Source: Aplectana chamaeleonis (Eukaryota > Nematoda > Chromadorea > Rhabditida > Cosmocercidae). From it: a stretch of 64,000 nucleotides of DNA. The notes below the pieces were generated by a model, which was given only the letters and a program-made list of their open reading frames with translations, ran no database searches and had not been told where the DNA came from. Below, in pieces: positions 13,101 through 25,085 of the stretch (position 1 is its first letter; each line of letters begins with the position of its first letter). The translations under genes were made by a program, and so were the position numbers. The DNA lies in contig JAPDOI010000066.1 in NCBI GenBank assembly GCA_029168955.1, positions 461,501 through 525,500 on the forward strand, given 5' to 3'.

Positions 13101-16100
13101 CCTCAGTAGGAGTGTGCAGGACATCATGGAACGTGTGCAGGACCTCAGTAGGAGTGTGCAGGACATCATGGAACGTGTGCAGGACCGTAGTAGGAGTGGG
13201 CAGGACATCATGGGACGTGTGCAGGACCCCAGTAGGGGTGTGCAGGACGTCGTGGAATGTGTGCAGGGCCTCAGTAGGAGTATGCAGGACATCATCGAAC
13301 GTGTGCAGGACCTTAGTAGGAGTGTGCAGGACATATTGGGACCTGTTCAGGACCTCCAGTAGGAGTGTGCAGGACATCATGTCACCTGTGCAGGACCTCA
13401 GTAGGAGTGTGCAGGACGTCGTAGAATGTCTGCAGGGCCTCAGTAGGAGTGTGCAGGACACCATGGAACCTGTGCAGGACCTCAGTAGGAGTGTGCAGGA
13501 CATCATGGAACGTGTGCAGGACCGTAGTAGGAGTGGGCAGGACATCATGGGCCGTGTGCAGGACCCCAGTAGGGGTGTGCAGGACGTCGTAGAATGTCTG
13601 CAGGGCCTCAGTAGGAGTGTGCAGGACACCATGGAACCTGTGCAGGACCTCAGTAGGAGTGTGCAGGACATATTGGGACCTGTTCAGGACCTCAGTAGGA
13701 GTGTGCAGGACATCATGGAACGTGTGCAAGACCTTAGTAGGAGTATGCAGGACATCATCGAACGTGTGTAGGACCTTAGTAGGGAGTGTGCAGGACATCA
13801 TGGGACCTGTTCAGGACCTCAGTAGGAGTGTGCAGGACATCATGGAACGTGTGCAGGACCTTAGTAGGAGTGGGCAGGACATCATGGAACGTGTGCAGGA
13901 CCTCAGTAGGAGTGTGCAGGACATCATGGAACGTGTGCAGGACCTCAGTAGGAGTGTGCAGGACATCATGGAACGTGTGCAAGACCTTAGTAGGAGTGTG
14001 CAGGACATCATGGAACGTGTGCAAGACCTTAGTAGGAGTGTGCAGGACATCATGGAACGTGTGCAGGACCTCAGTAGGAGTGTGCAGGACATTATGGGAC
14101 CTGTGCGGACCTCAGTAGGAGTGTGCAGGACGTCATGGAATGTGTGCAGGACCTCAGTAGGCGTGTGCACGACATCATGGAACGTGTGCAGGACCTCAGT
14201 AGGAGTGTGCAGGACATCATGGAACGTGTGCAAGACCTCAGTAGGAGTGTGCAGGACATCATGGGACCTGTGCAGGACCTCAGTAAGAGTGTGCAGGACA
14301 TCATAGTACGTGTGCAGGACCTCAGTAGGAGTGTGCAGGACATCATGGAACGTGTGCAAGACCTTAGTAGGAGTGTGCAGGACATCATGGGACCTGTGCA
14401 GGATCTCAGTAGGAGTGTGCAGGACATCATGGGACCTGTGCAGGACCTCAGTAGGAGTGTGCAGGACATCATGGGACCTGTGCAGGACCCCAGTAGGGGT
14501 GTGCAGGATGTGGTAGAATGTGTGCAGGACCTCAGTAGGAGTGTGCAGGACATTATGGGACCTGTGCAGCATCCCAGTAGGGGTGTGCAGGACATCATGG
14601 AACGTGTGCAAGACCTTAGTAGGAGTGTGTAGGACATCATGGGACCTGTGCAGGACCTCAGTAGGAGTGTGCAGGACATCATGGAACGTGTGCAGGACCT
14701 TAGTAGGAGTGTGCAGGACATCATGGAGCCTGTGCAGGACCTCAGTAGGAGTGTGCAGGACATCATTGTACGTGTGCAGGACCTCGTAGTAGGAGTGTGC
14801 AGGACATCATGGGAACGTGTGCAGGACCTCAGTAGGAGTGTGCAGGACATCATGGAACGTGTGCAGGACCGTAGGGAGTATGCAGGACATCATGGGAACG
14901 TGTGGCAGGACCCCTTAGATAGGAGTGTGCAGGACGTCATGGAACGTGTGCAGGACCTCAGTAGGAGTGTGCAGGACATCATCGAACGTGTGCAGGACCT
15001 TAGTAGGAGTGTGCAGGACATCATGGGACCTGTGCAGGACCTCAGTAGGAGTGTGCAGGACATCATGGAATAATGTGCAGGACCTCAGTAGGAGTATGCA
15101 GGACATCATGGAACGTGTGCAGGACCGTAGTAGAAGTGGGCAGGACATCATGGGACGTGTGCAGGACCTCAGTAGGAGTGTGCAGGACCGTAGTAGGAGT
15201 GGGCAGGACATCATGGGACGTGTGCAGGACCCCAGTAGGGGTGTGCAGGACGTCGTGGAATGTGTGCAGGGCCTCAGTAGGAGTATGCAGGACATCATGG
15301 AACGTGTGCAGGACCTTAGTAGGAGTGTGCAGGACATATTGGGACCTGTTCAGGACCTCAGTAGGAGTGTGCAGGACATCATTGTACCTGCGCAGGACCT
15401 CAGTAGGAGTGTGCAGGACATCATTGTACCTGCGCAGGACCTCAGTAGGAGTGTGCAGGACATCATGGAACGTGTGCAGGACCTCAGTAGGAGTGTGCAG
15501 GACATCATGGAACGTGTGCAGGACCGTAGTAGGAGTGGGCAGGACATCATGGGACGTGTGCAGGACCCCAGTAGGGGTGTGCAGGACGTCGTGGAATGTG
15601 TGCAGGGCCTCAGTAGGAGTATGCAGGACATCATCGAACGTGTGCAGGACCTTAGTAGGAGTGTGCAGGACATATTGGGACCTGTTCAGGACCTCAGTAG
15701 GAGTGTGCAGGACATCATGAAACGTGTGCAAGACCTTAGTAGGAGTATGCAGGACATCATCGAACGTGTGCAGGGCCTTAGTAGGAGTGTGCAGGACATA
15801 TTGGGACCTGTTCAGGACCTCAGTAGGAGTGTGCAGGACATCATGGAACGTGTGCAGGACCGTAGTAGGAGTGGGCAGGACATCATGGGACGTGTGCAGG
15901 ACCCCAGTAGGGGTGTGCAGGACGTCGTGGAATGTGTGCAGGGCCTCAGTAGGAGTATGCAGGACATCATGGAACGTGTGCAAGACCTTAGTAGGAGTGT
16001 GCAGGACATCATGGAACGTGTGCAAGGCCTTAGTAGGAGTGTGCAGGACATCATGGAACGTGTGCAAGACCTTAGTAGGAGTATGCAGGACATCATCGAA

Positions 16101-16850
16101 CGTGTGCAGGACCTTAGTAGGAGTGTGCAGGACATGTTGGGACCTGTTCAGGACCTCAGTAGGAGTGTGCAGGACATCATGGAAAGTGTGCAAGACCTTA
16201 GTAGGAGTGTGCAGGACATCATGGAACGTGTGCAAGACCTTAGTAGGAGTGTGCAGGACATCATGGAACGTGTGCAAGACCTTAGTAGGAGTGTGCAGGA
16301 CATCATGGGACCTGTGCAGGACCTCAGTAGGAGTGTGCAGGACATCATGGGACCTGTGCAGGACCTCAGTGGGAGTGTGCAGGACATCATGGATCGTGTG
16401 CAAAACCTTAGTAGGAGTGTGCAGGACACCATGGGACCTGTGCAGGACCTCAGTAGGAGTGTGCAGGACATCATTGTACGTGTGCAGGACCGTAGTAGAA
16501 GTGGGCAGGACATCATGGGACGTGTGCAGGACCCCAGTAGGGGTGTGCAGGATGTGGTAGAATGTGTGCAGGACCTCCCAGTAGGAGTGTGCAGGACATT
16601 ATGGGACCTGTGCAGCATCCCATTAGGGTGTGTGCAGGACGTCGTATAATGTGCAGGACCTCAGTAGGAGTGTTCAGGACATTATGGGACCTGTGCAGGA
16701 CCCCAGAAGGGGTGTGCAGGACGTCGTAGAATGTGCAGGATCTCAGTAGGAGAGTGCAGGACATCATGGAACGTGTGCAGGACCTTAGTAGGAGTGTGCA
16801 GAACATCAAAAGGACGTGCGCAGGACCTCCGTTTAATGTCCAGGACACCG
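4173..16850. repeat. 42-bp minisatellite, array 2 (12.7 kb, about 300 units)
   Basis: This is a continuous array of two related 21-bp halves, one starting GTGCAGGACCTCAGTAGGAG and the other GTGCAGGACATCATGGAACG. Variant units (GACGTCGTAGAATGT with CCCCAGTAGGGG, GGACATATTGGGACCTGTTC, ATCATCGAACGTGTG) recur in fixed order. A signature unit starting GTGCAGGACCGTAG recurs at 5298, 5634, 5948, 6284 and 6620, which gives a higher-order repeat of about 336 bp (8 x 42). The same block returns near 13.2, 15.2 and 15.5 kb. Long open frames on both strands (SVQDIMERVQDLSR, HDVLHTPTEVLHTF) are a by-product of 42 being divisible by 3 and of a stop-poor unit. No start context, splice sites or codon bias supports a gene. 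Confidence 0.97.
10660..11710. other. Indel-dense segment inside array 2
   Basis: Elsewhere the array keeps a strict 42-bp register, but here nearly every unit carries one- to few-base insertions (GTAGGGAGTG, CATGTGGAACG, GTGTGGTAAAAAGACC). Possible causes are an assembly or consensus error in uncollapsed long reads, or a genuinely older and unhomogenised core. A smaller patch of the same type lies at about 14780-14930. Confidence 0.7.
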
Positions 16851-17170
16851 TATGCAAGTCATGCCCCGAATCAACAAGAGCGATAGGCAAGTGCACCAGA
16901 ACAAGGCTATCGTAATCTCACTCGAGTTGGCTCTAAAATTTTCTAAGTTCTGACTCCGAATTCGCTACATCTTCACCACCGGTGGTGTTGTTTTTCTGCT
17001 TTGTAGTCCAGGTAGATCCTCAACTGCTGAACTCTGGAGAAGGACTGTGACACACCGCTCTTCACTTCTTTTATCTTTATCATTGATCAATTGGGTATCA
17101 TCAAATTTGTTTAAGAGAGCCGAATAACATCATTCCTAAGATTACGGTGGTCCTCTTCTGGCGCACTTAA

Positions 17171-17607
17171 CTATCGTTCGCGCTGGAAATCATTTTCCAT
17201 TTTTCAGGCTCAATTTTATGATTGAGCCCGGTAGACCACACTGGTAAACTTTGGCGCGTCAAAAATGTTGGACGATGAGGTTGGAAGGCGTCAAAGATTA
17301 ATATCCGCCACCAATTCTCACCAGTCATCTTGCACTTTTTCCTAGAATGTTGGTGCGACCGTAAGACAACAGGAAAAATAGTTACGGCACGAACTCCACA
17401 TGCAGAAAAACTCCGAAAATGATTTTGGCGCAAAATTCAAATTCGTATTTACAATGTGTTCCGATTGACTTTTCTTTAATGAAGAAGGGAGTTGAAAGAA
17501 GAATGAAGGTTTTTCATGGGCCCCTTCAACATTTTCGTTCACTAGAGGGGCCAAGCTACCCAAAAACATGTAAAAATAATATACGGTTTTCTGCGCGTAC
17601 GATGTCT
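17171..17607 (+). mobile_element. TTAA-flanked miniature element, copy D1
   Basis: A non-coding element flanked on both sides by TTAA (17167-17170 and 17608-17611), ending CGTACGATGTCT. It is the same element, in the same orientation, as 40056-40513, sharing TCGTTCGCGCTGGAAATCA, GATTGAGCCCGGTAGACCAC and TTTGGCGCGTCAAAAA. Its left terminus reads CTATCG where the sister copy has AGGCATCG, so the first bases have decayed. Small ORFs are not credible. The family belongs with the other AGGCA...TGCCT elements of this window (piggyBac-like target preference). Confidence 0.75.
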
Positions 17608-18144
17608 TTAACTATCGTTCGTGTTCCGAATCAGACATATGGGCCGGCGCAGACGAGCCACGTCAGCAAGAACCGGTGAAGTTTGGCTAGAGCGACTGAC
17701 CCTGGGTCTATCCTAGACGGGGTGAGGCCACCCAAGATTCACTCATAGAAATGATGAAAAATTCTGATAAAAGATGTCTGATACTGCTATCAATCATTGT
17801 TTTTATAGAAACGTCATGAAAATACTCCGACTGGTTGCCTTACCAATCGGTGGTTCATTTCACTTCTGTCTTGAATGGTGGGTGCCCCCCTCTCCCCCGT
17901 CTAGGATTGTGCCACAACCCTGTACAATTGGGTCATTTTAAAACTCATTTCTTCATTTTCTCGACTTTTAAATTCAAAAAGTATATGCCTTGTGTCTTGT
18001 CTGTAGGAAGCCGCGTTGCAACTATTATCTTGCAATCCCTAGCAGCTGTTTCTTCATTTCTACCACTATGTCTTGAAGAAAAACAACTTGCCTTTTAGAG
18101 CTTGACGATATTGTAGAAGGGAAACCCTTGTAAAAAGTTGTGAA

Positions 18145-18955
18145 ATTTCTGAAAGTTGGGCTCCGCAGAAAAGGTCAAGGATTTGGCATTGCTCCTAAAT
18201 GTTGTGAAATTGTTTTATTGGATTTGGCTCTCAACTTGATTTTTCAAATGTAGTGAAATTGTCGAATTGATTTGGCTGTGATGATACTATATGCAGATAA
18301 CATAATCATTAAATGTAGTGAAATTGTTGCAAACGAATTTGGCAGGAGCTCTATCAATTATCACAGTCAAATCACGCGTCAGAAGGTCCTCTGGCGAGCG
18401 ACTGAAGACAAAAAGAAAAAAATTATAATCCTCAGTCAACAATGCTGAACGAAACGTGGCCTTATGGGCTAGAATTAAGGTTTCCGAATGCTATTCTGCC
18501 TTTTCAGTGTAGCTCCCACTAACAATAAGGTACCAGACCTTCCCTCACCGATGAGATAAAAATCATGAAAACGAAATCTAACGCAATTTACTCGCTACTG
18601 ACTCTATGTCTTCGTGTCCTCAACGCTTTCACGGTTCGCATTGTATAGAAACGTTTTTGCTGCTAGGTTTATTCCTGTTCTCATTCGATTCAATATGCGC
18701 TCCAAGGAAAACCCCTTCTGACGCGTGATTTGACTGTGATAATTGATAGAGCTCCTGCCAAATCCGTTTGCAACAATTTCACTACATTTAATGATTATGT
18801 TATCTGCATATAGTATCATCACAGCCAAATCAATTCGACAATTTCACTACATTTGAAAAATCAAGTTGAGAGCCAAATCCAATAAAACAATTTCACAACA
18901 TTTAGGAGCAATGCCAAATCCTTGACCTTTTCTGCGGAGCCCAACTTTCAGAAAT
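18145..18955. repeat. Long foldback, 242-bp arms, 327-bp spacer
   Basis: Left arm 18145-18386 and right arm 18714-18955 are reverse complements with only a few mismatches (for example AAACGAATTTGGC against GCCAAATCCGTTT). Each arm contains internal reiterations of ATTTGGC followed by AAATGTAGTGAAATTGT. High arm identity means recent origin or ongoing conversion. The transcript would form long double-stranded RNA. It directly abuts a copy of repeat R at its right edge. From 17612 to 18144 nothing recognisable was seen. Confidence 0.9.
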
Positions 18956-19108
18956 CGGAGCAAAGCAATCGATCGGTGGAAGTTATGGCTAGTAGTCATT
19001 AACATCACGTTTCGACTCGTAAACACTGATCTCGTCATTCACAAGACGGAGCGTATCATTCGCTGGCGCCCGCTAGGTCGATGTCAAATCGGCAGCGCCG
19101 GAGCGGTT
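18956..19108 (-). repeat. Repeat family R, partial copy
   Basis: Reverse complement of about 26270-26410, with shared blocks GATCGGTGGAAGTTATGGC, AGTAGTCATTAACA and CAAGACGGAGCGTATCATTCG. It runs into the palindrome at 19109. Confidence 0.75.
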
Positions 19109-19246
19109 AGGGGCTGAGCAGAGTGCCACCGCGGCGCGGCGCGGTCTGATGATGGAGAGCCGTATTGATAGATCGCCGCGATCTATCATTACGGCTCTCA
19201 ATCATCAGGCCGCGCCGCGCCGCGGTGGCACTCTGCTCAGCCCCTT
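19109..19246. repeat. Near-perfect 138-bp palindrome
   Basis: Arms meet at GATAGATCGC/CGCGATCTATC and extend outward through GGCTCTC, CCGCGGCGCGGCGCGG and CTGAGCAGAGTGCCAC to AGGGGCTGAG/CTCAGCCCCT. The spacer is essentially absent, so it could extrude a cruciform. The same GATCGC-CGCGATC core and the CACTCTGCTCAGCCCCT block occur near 19900 and 26190-26270, which marks this as part of a dispersed foldback family. Confidence 0.9.
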
Positions 19247-19249
19247 AGG

Positions 19250-19945
19250 GGCTGAGCTGAGTGCCAACAGGGCGCGGCGCGGCATCTCAGATAACAACGG
19301 CCCACTTCTCGGCCGGCAGTGGGCCATTCCTGGGGTTCATCGAACACTCACCCACTCATCGATTCCCACTTTGATAGCATCATTGCACCACATACTACAG
19401 TGCAGCCAATGAACAATTGCTGAGCAGTGAACGATGTGTTGAGACTCTTTCCAAAACCCGCGCTGTGTGCGACGCTGGCCTTGGGCAGGTGAACCACTGC
19501 CCGTTAAAGGCACCTGCAAATGGGAAGGCTGCAAGAAGCAGTGAGTGTAGGAAGCTTTCCTGTAGAAGCTCACTCCATACTTGTCGAGAGCAGTTGAAAA
19601 TGAAATCCCCAGGAGCTGATTTTTGAAAATTGGTTTTAACAGACCTTTACTTGAAGGGTGGTTTTTAAATGTGCCGCAACCTGCTTTAGGCCCTCTGTCA
19701 GTCATCAGATTAGCCGTAAGGCGGTGGCAGAAGGGCCGCAGAGTGCTTGCTCAACGTGTACGGGCACTAAACGGAACGGCGCTGCCGGCTGCCCGCGATC
19801 GATCTATTGGCCTCCCGCGGAAGAGGTTACGAGACGTCGGTTAGTGGTACCGCGGGAAGTGTGATATCTCTATCTGAGATGATGATGGAGAGCAGTGTTG
19901 ATAGATCGCGGCGATCTATCAATACGGCAGTACACCTTCTCGCAA
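19250..19945. repeat. Single-arm copy of the 34-36 kb inverted repeat
   Basis: The sequence matches, in order, the right arm of the foldback at 34229-36386. Landmarks are CATCGAACACTCACCCACTC, GTGTTGAGACTCTTTCCAAA, CCGCGCTGTGTGCGACGCTGG, the segment ACAGACCTTTACTTGAAGGG (equivalent to the TTAA target there) and TACCGCGGGAAGTGTGAT. There is no opposing arm, so this is a solo or truncated relative. No gene is present. Confidence 0.75.
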
Positions 19946-21457
19946 GGGAACCACAATAAGTCATAGTGACCATCCCAAATGAAAGAAGTCGTAGTGACCA
20001 TCCCAAATGAAATGCACTTTTCTAGAACCATTTTTGGACGAAAAGTTCGAATATGCCCATCGCAGCTGCCTAGACCCACTCTGAAAAAAATTACTGGTAG
20101 TTTTTCTCTGATTTTCGTACCTATTGTACCCTAGAAAAAGCGCATTATTTTCAAGAAAATCCGGGAACGGACCTCATAATCGTGTTCTGCGCCAGAAACT
20201 ACCCCCCTAGGCAAAGTTAGGTTGAAGGAACACTTTCCAAACTTTGCACAGACTAAAAACGTTTTGGACTTGTACGGATTTTCGGTTGGGCGTTCATTTA
20301 TACCAATTACAGAGCTCTCGAAGCGTTTTAAAAAATATTCCAGATTTGACCGAAAATTCGGCCTGGGGGTTATCTGGGGTGCTGATCACGAATCTGAAAT
20401 TCATTTATCGAATTTCCGAAGTTTTCGACTGTATTCGTTAACAGATTCCCATCGGGGGAAAATTTGATGGCAAATCGCGACTTTTGACGATTTCCGGAGT
20501 TGTTCTGTAGAATTTGCTCAAGTTATTTCTCTGGGGGTTATTCGGAGTGCTGGTGATTGTTGATGTGATTGGTTTCCTTGGTTGGAAAATTTTGCAGGTC
20601 CGTCATTGTCGATAAATACCTATCAGAAATATTGATTTTTAGCCTTTTGCACAAAATGCCGCAATGGTTTTTGATTGTTGATGGCTCTAAGTTACTTGGT
20701 TGGGAAATTCGTCTCATCACGCAAAATCGATTATTAATCATCAATAATATCGATTTTTCACATGTGGCTCAAAACACGGCAATGAGTGATATTTTTATGA
20801 TTGTGTCCAACAAGTTTCAAAAATTGTACTCATACGATAATATCGTCTGTTAGATGTTTCGTGATTCCAAAATGGAAATCGTGGAGCAGTTTGAAATCAC
20901 AAAGGGAACCTTCGGGAAAAGAATGTGAAATTTCTGAAAATTTAACTTCCTGGCAAAAGTAACGTAGTATTGACAATGCCATTAGGAAGTCAAAAAAGTT
21001 TCAAAAGTATGTTGAAATTTCTTAAAAAATGATTTGACGTAATATAGCCTGGAGTAATAAAAAGGTTAGCAAATGAAGTGAAATAACCAAAAATGTGATT
21101 TGGTGGTCGATCATTTCACAAGCTTCTCCGTTAAACTTATCAAAACGAAATCAAGCGCGCAACGGAAACATTAAGTCATTTTTGAAAGGTAATACGGGAA
21201 TCAGCATAGGTTAAGCTCGATGAACGCGACGCTCCATTCCATATCGGGCAAAAATTGCTTCTGATTTCGCTCAAAACTGTTACTTAGGCAGCGTCCATAT
21301 GCTGCAAAAGCGCGCGATTGCGCAAGGTCTATGGTCGTCATTAACACACGATTTGCCTGCCGCTGACGTGCGCTTAGGCGGCGTTCAGAGTTCATTCGCG
21401 GCGCGACGTGACATTATAGTCGGCCTATATATCGATCAAGCGACTTCGCATTTCGTC
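19946..21457. other. AT-rich non-coding stretch
   Basis: No convincing ORF, splice pattern, RNA gene or inverted repeat was seen. A short direct duplication (GTAGTGACCATCCCAAATGAA) lies at about 19965-20010. Confidence 0.5.
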
Positions 21458-21465
21458 GTCGCTAG

Positions 21466-21775
21466 TATACATTGGATCCGAATCACTCATTTTCGGATAT
21501 CCTTCCGAATGGACCGAAATTCTCATGATTCAAGATCCGATTCACCGAAAAAATATCAAAATCCGAGTGATCCAAAATCCGAATCACCGAAAAAACTTAA
21601 TTTTCGGATTGATCTGGGATCCGACTTTCCGTTTAGCATCTCGATCCGAATGACTCGGATTATCCGATGTTGTTATTTTGAATCTATCCGTTTGAGTCGG
21701 ATATCCGCGACCTTTGATTTTTGAGTTATCCGAAGTCCGAGTATCCGAAATTTTCTGATTCGGATCCAATTTATA
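21466..21775. mobile_element. Short hAT-like element built of 42-bp ATCCGA repeats
   Basis: Perfect 8-bp target duplication GTCGCTAG at 21458-21465 and 21776-21783. Termini are TATACATTGGATCCGAATC on the left and its inverted counterpart GATTCGGATCCAATTTATA on the right. The 310-bp interior is a run of units of the type TCCGATTCACCGAAAAA...CGAGTGATCC with a 42-bp spacing. It shares its termini with the 2.27-kb element at 44950-47218 and looks like an internally deleted derivative of it. Eight-base duplications are the hallmark of hAT transposition. No transposase is encoded. Confidence 0.85.
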
Positions 21776-22015
21776 GTCGCTAGGTGTTCACAGTGAAGTG
21801 AGGCGCAAATGATGATCGCTCCGCGTCGATCGCGTTGCATTGCAACGCGACGGACGTCGCGCGGAGGCGAGCTAAATGCTGGTTTTCTTCAGAGTTTTTT
21901 CATTAACATATCTAAATCTCACTATGAAAACAATAAAATGCGCGTATCTAGGACCGCTTGCACCCAAACAAACACGAAAGATGTCACAAGGTAGCCGAGT
22001 TGAACACAAAACTCA

Positions 22016-22086
22016 GATGTCAGGCAGGATTCGAACCTGCATTGCACGCTTTCCGGGCGAGAGTGTTACCATTACACCACCGACAC
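22016..22086 (-). tRNA. tRNA-like sequence, anticodon position GGA, Gly-type body
   Basis: Read on the minus strand this 71-nt sequence folds as a cloverleaf. The acceptor GTGTCGG pairs with CTGACAT (two G-U). The D stem is GTGT/ACAC with GG in its loop. The anticodon stem is CTCGC/GCGTG (one mismatch), and the T arm GCAGG-TTCGAAT-CCTGC is perfect. A box (TGGTGTAATGG) and B box (GGTTCGAATCC) are present. The loop CCGGAAA places GGA at 34-36 but has C instead of the near-universal U33. The body resembles tRNA-Gly with a short variable loop rather than a serine tRNA. It may be a pseudogene or a tRNA-derived repeat head. Confidence 0.55.
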
Positions 22087-22919
22087 CCCGTTCCGAATCC
22101 CTCAGCTATTCACACATGAACTGTGTAGGCACAACAGCAATCACCCGTTAACGGCTATGATCTGGTTAGTCCTAATCGGCATTAACCCAGTTAAGCTGAG
22201 ACCTTTTGAAGACAGAATTGTGATGTTTTTTTTTTATTTTTAATGTCTTTTTATGCCATGCCATAAAAAGGCATTAAAAATTCCAAAAAAACATCAAAAC
22301 ACGAAATAACTGTTGCTAACTTCAGTTAAAAATTGCTGTTGATTGCTTACGCGAAATTGCATACGTACGCGATTGCGCGTAATCGCCCAGCGTTCACGTC
22401 TCGGCTCCTAAATGCCGCGATTTTCGCGTCACACTGACATGGGCCATCGCGTCGCCCGCCATAACTTTGAAGCCCGCCTTACGCTCACGCCCGCTCTCGC
22501 TCGCTGCCGCTTGCTCACGTCCACTCCGGGAAAGAATCAGCAGGTCTCAAACTCATTACTCTGTCCCTAAAGCATTTAGCCCCTAGCCTACTTCAAAACT
22601 AATGCCCTCCTATCTCATAGTTCAAACCCGGCTGTCACAAACCGTGGTACATGAGCAGCCAATGATTCGTATTGATTGATTGATCACCAGGTAAACCTTC
22701 GCCAATCGAATCAACACGAGGCAGGAGGCATTTGCTTGTCTCTCTCTCTGTGCATCGGGCACCTATCAGCGCTAGGGAGCGTTCAGGTGCGCGCGTTCCC
22801 GCTACGTATGGACGGAGCCTAAGGGGTTATCCGTAGTCCGGAACACGAATCTGTGGTGTGTTACTCAGAATTTTGAGGCTTACTTCAGATTACGGTAGAT
22901 ATAACGCTTTTTAGCTGGC
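22087..22919. other. Non-coding stretch
   Basis: No gene recognised. A small hairpin lies at about 22230-22285 (TTTTTAATG...CATTAAAAA flanking CATGCCATGCC), and an S-box-like purine/CTCT patch at about 22735. Confidence 0.45.
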
Positions 22920-22923
22920 TTAA

Positions 22924-24088
22924 AGGCAGCGTTCACGATGATTTTCGTTCCCGAGTTTTCCACACAAAACAATGTGTTGGCTAGAAAGTGTTACAAAAAT
23001 TACGAAGAAACGGCTTCAAAAGCTCTGAAACGTCTTATTTCAGTTATCCTATTCTCTTTCCTGGACTAGTTGTCCGACTGTATGAACATGTTCACGGGGG
23101 TTGTCACCGGTGAGAAATGGGGCTAATCAAAAATGGAAGAATATTTTGGGCCAAACAGTATTAGTTAGGGTCCGAAGGAAAGGACGGAGCAGTAGAGAGT
23201 AGAAAATCGCAAGAGACCGGTCCACAAAAGATTTCATCGTCACAACGAACAGTTCCAGTGAGAGTAAAAAGGTGGGGTGAGAGTACTCTGCCAACGCGTA
23301 GCTAGATGCCTCGGAGGGCGCGGCCTGAAACGCCGCCCCATTCCATGTAGCGAGAATTCAAGGGTTTTAGCTACGATAGCTAAAACCCGCATATTCTTGT
23401 GTCGTTCGAACCACTGTTTTCTCTGACACTAAACCCGTATATTCTCGCTATAATTTTGTAGCGAGAATCTACGGATTTCGCGACAGCCTGTGTTGAATTC
23501 AATCTCAAACCCGCGCTGGCTACGCGGAACGCAGGGATGCCGTTCAAACAGTGTTGGCCCAGTCAACCCACGGATAACTTGACACTCTGTAAGTATTCGT
23601 GGAGGGTGACCCCGTGTCGCTCTCTGCAAGACCTTGCAAGGGATAATTTTGGCCGCTGGTATGCTGCAGGCCGTGGGGAAGAAACGGCGATGCGCTCGAT
23701 CGCGGCGGGGATCGTCTTTCTAGTACAGATCAAGACTGGGTGGGTCGATCGACCGTGCGCTGCAACGAGAATAAGCGTAGAATATGCGGGTGCTGTAGCG
23801 AGAATTCGCGAAGAATATGCGGGTGCTGTAGCTAAAATTTCACCAACTGAGGCTAAACTTTCCGTAATTTACGTAAATTCTCGGGTCAAAATTAGACTAG
23901 ATGCCTCCGAAACCCTGAGCATATCTGGTTTCCGTGTGAGGCATTTAGCTACGCGTTGGCGGAGTAAAGGATTTCGTGCCCTTCTGGTGGGTTTTTCTCG
24001 ATTTCTTCGTCCATTCAGTTCTACCCGGAGGCCAAACAATCGATTTAGCGATTAATCTCAAAATCGAAGGTTATCGTGAACACTGCCT
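22924..24088. mobile_element. TTAA-flanked element A (1165 bp)
   Basis: Bounded by TTAA at 22920-22923 and 24089-24092, with inverted ends AGGCAGCGTTCACGAT and ATCGTGAACACTGCCT. The interior contains a perfect 12-bp-arm hairpin GGGTTTTAGCTA-CGA-TAGCTAAAACCC (23353-23379) and several copies of GTAGCGAGAAT. The open frame at 23537-24055 shows no known domain and is probably fortuitous. It is the first of three elements joined end to end. Confidence 0.8.
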
Positions 24089-24092
24089 TTAA

Positions 24093-24641
24093 AGGCAGTG
24101 GTCACGATGAAAAACGTTATCGAAAAAACTTCAAAAATCAGCTTAGATCAAAAACAGCTGAAAAACTATGAAGGTAGCGCGGTGAAAAACGGTCTACAAT
24201 TAGAGTTTCTAGGGCCCAAAGAAGCTAGTTCGTGCACACGTGCACAGCGATGACGAAACAGATCGCAGTCTCATGCCGAGCAGTCAAAAATCATCGACAT
24301 TCAAAGGGAGAAATAAATGCAAATTTACCCAATAAAAACAGTTGAGCATTGAAAGAAAGCACTTCAGTCAATGTTTGCAACTAGATGTGTATATAAATTC
24401 AAAGGTTCATTGATTGAAATTCAATTTCAAGCCAGCTGATGTTCTTGATGTAAGAGGTCATCGATGCCGAAGATGTGGAGTGGGCTCGTCCACCATCAAA
24501 AGACAAGGAAGTTCAGGCTTCAAATTTGGCCCAAAACAGTGGTTTTTTCGCGATTTTGTCTTATAGGTCCCATTACTCGAGACCCAGAAAAGGATTTAGA
24601 GGGAAAAAGACGACAAGCATACTTGACCGCGACCACTGCCT
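24093..24641. mobile_element. TTAA-flanked element B (549 bp)
   Basis: Starts AGGCAGTGGTCACGATGAAA and ends CGCGACCACTGCCT. Its left TTAA (24089-24092) is shared with element A and its right TTAA (24642-24645) with element C. A 5-prime fragment of the same subfamily occurs at 45543-45720. Non-coding. Confidence 0.8.
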
Positions 24642-24645
24642 TTAA

Positions 24646-25085
24646 AGGCAGGGTTCGCGTTAAAACGACTTTCTAGCTCTCTTCATGAGAATGTAGACTA
24701 GGCTATTAAAAAAGTGAAAATAAGTGAAAAAACTTGGACATTTGAGGGAAAACGCTCGGAAACAAGGTATAGGGGCTAATTACCGGTGTCGGCCGACCCC
24801 CTAATTAACGAGATTTTCATTGCTGCTTGCTTATCCGCCTTTTATTTTACTGTTGAAGTAGTCAGTAGTCTCCGAAAATTCTCAGCAATTACTTTAGAAG
24901 CAGAATAAAAGTCGGCAAAGCAGACATCCATAGGAATCTCGATAATTGGGGCCTGGCGGACACCAACGAATACCTTGATCCTAAGCCTTTTTCTACAACT
25001 TTTCACATATTTTCACATTTCTGATGGCCAGATCTACCTCCTCATGAGGATAGCACAGCAATCGTTTTTATCGCGAACCCTGCCT
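24646..25085. mobile_element. TTAA-flanked element C (440 bp)
   Basis: Starts AGGCAGGGTTCGCGTTAAAA and ends TCGCGAACCCTGCCT. The left flank is TTAA and the right flank is TTGA, one substitution from the expected duplication. Non-coding; third in the chain. Confidence 0.75.

Noticed and set aside
4173..16850. Very long open frames on both strands (up to about 570 codons) with 14-residue repeats such as SVQDIMERVQDLSR
   Set aside because: The unit is 42 bp (14 codons) and stop-poor, so several frames stay open on both strands at once. Single-base indels shift the frame without consequence, and there is no splice or start context.
4173..16850. CRISPR-like regular array
   Set aside because: Units are contiguous with no unique spacers, and the sequence is eukaryotic.
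23537..24055. 172-codon ORF inside TTAA element A
   Set aside because: No transposase or other domain visible, lies in a non-coding miniature element, and composition follows the element repeats.
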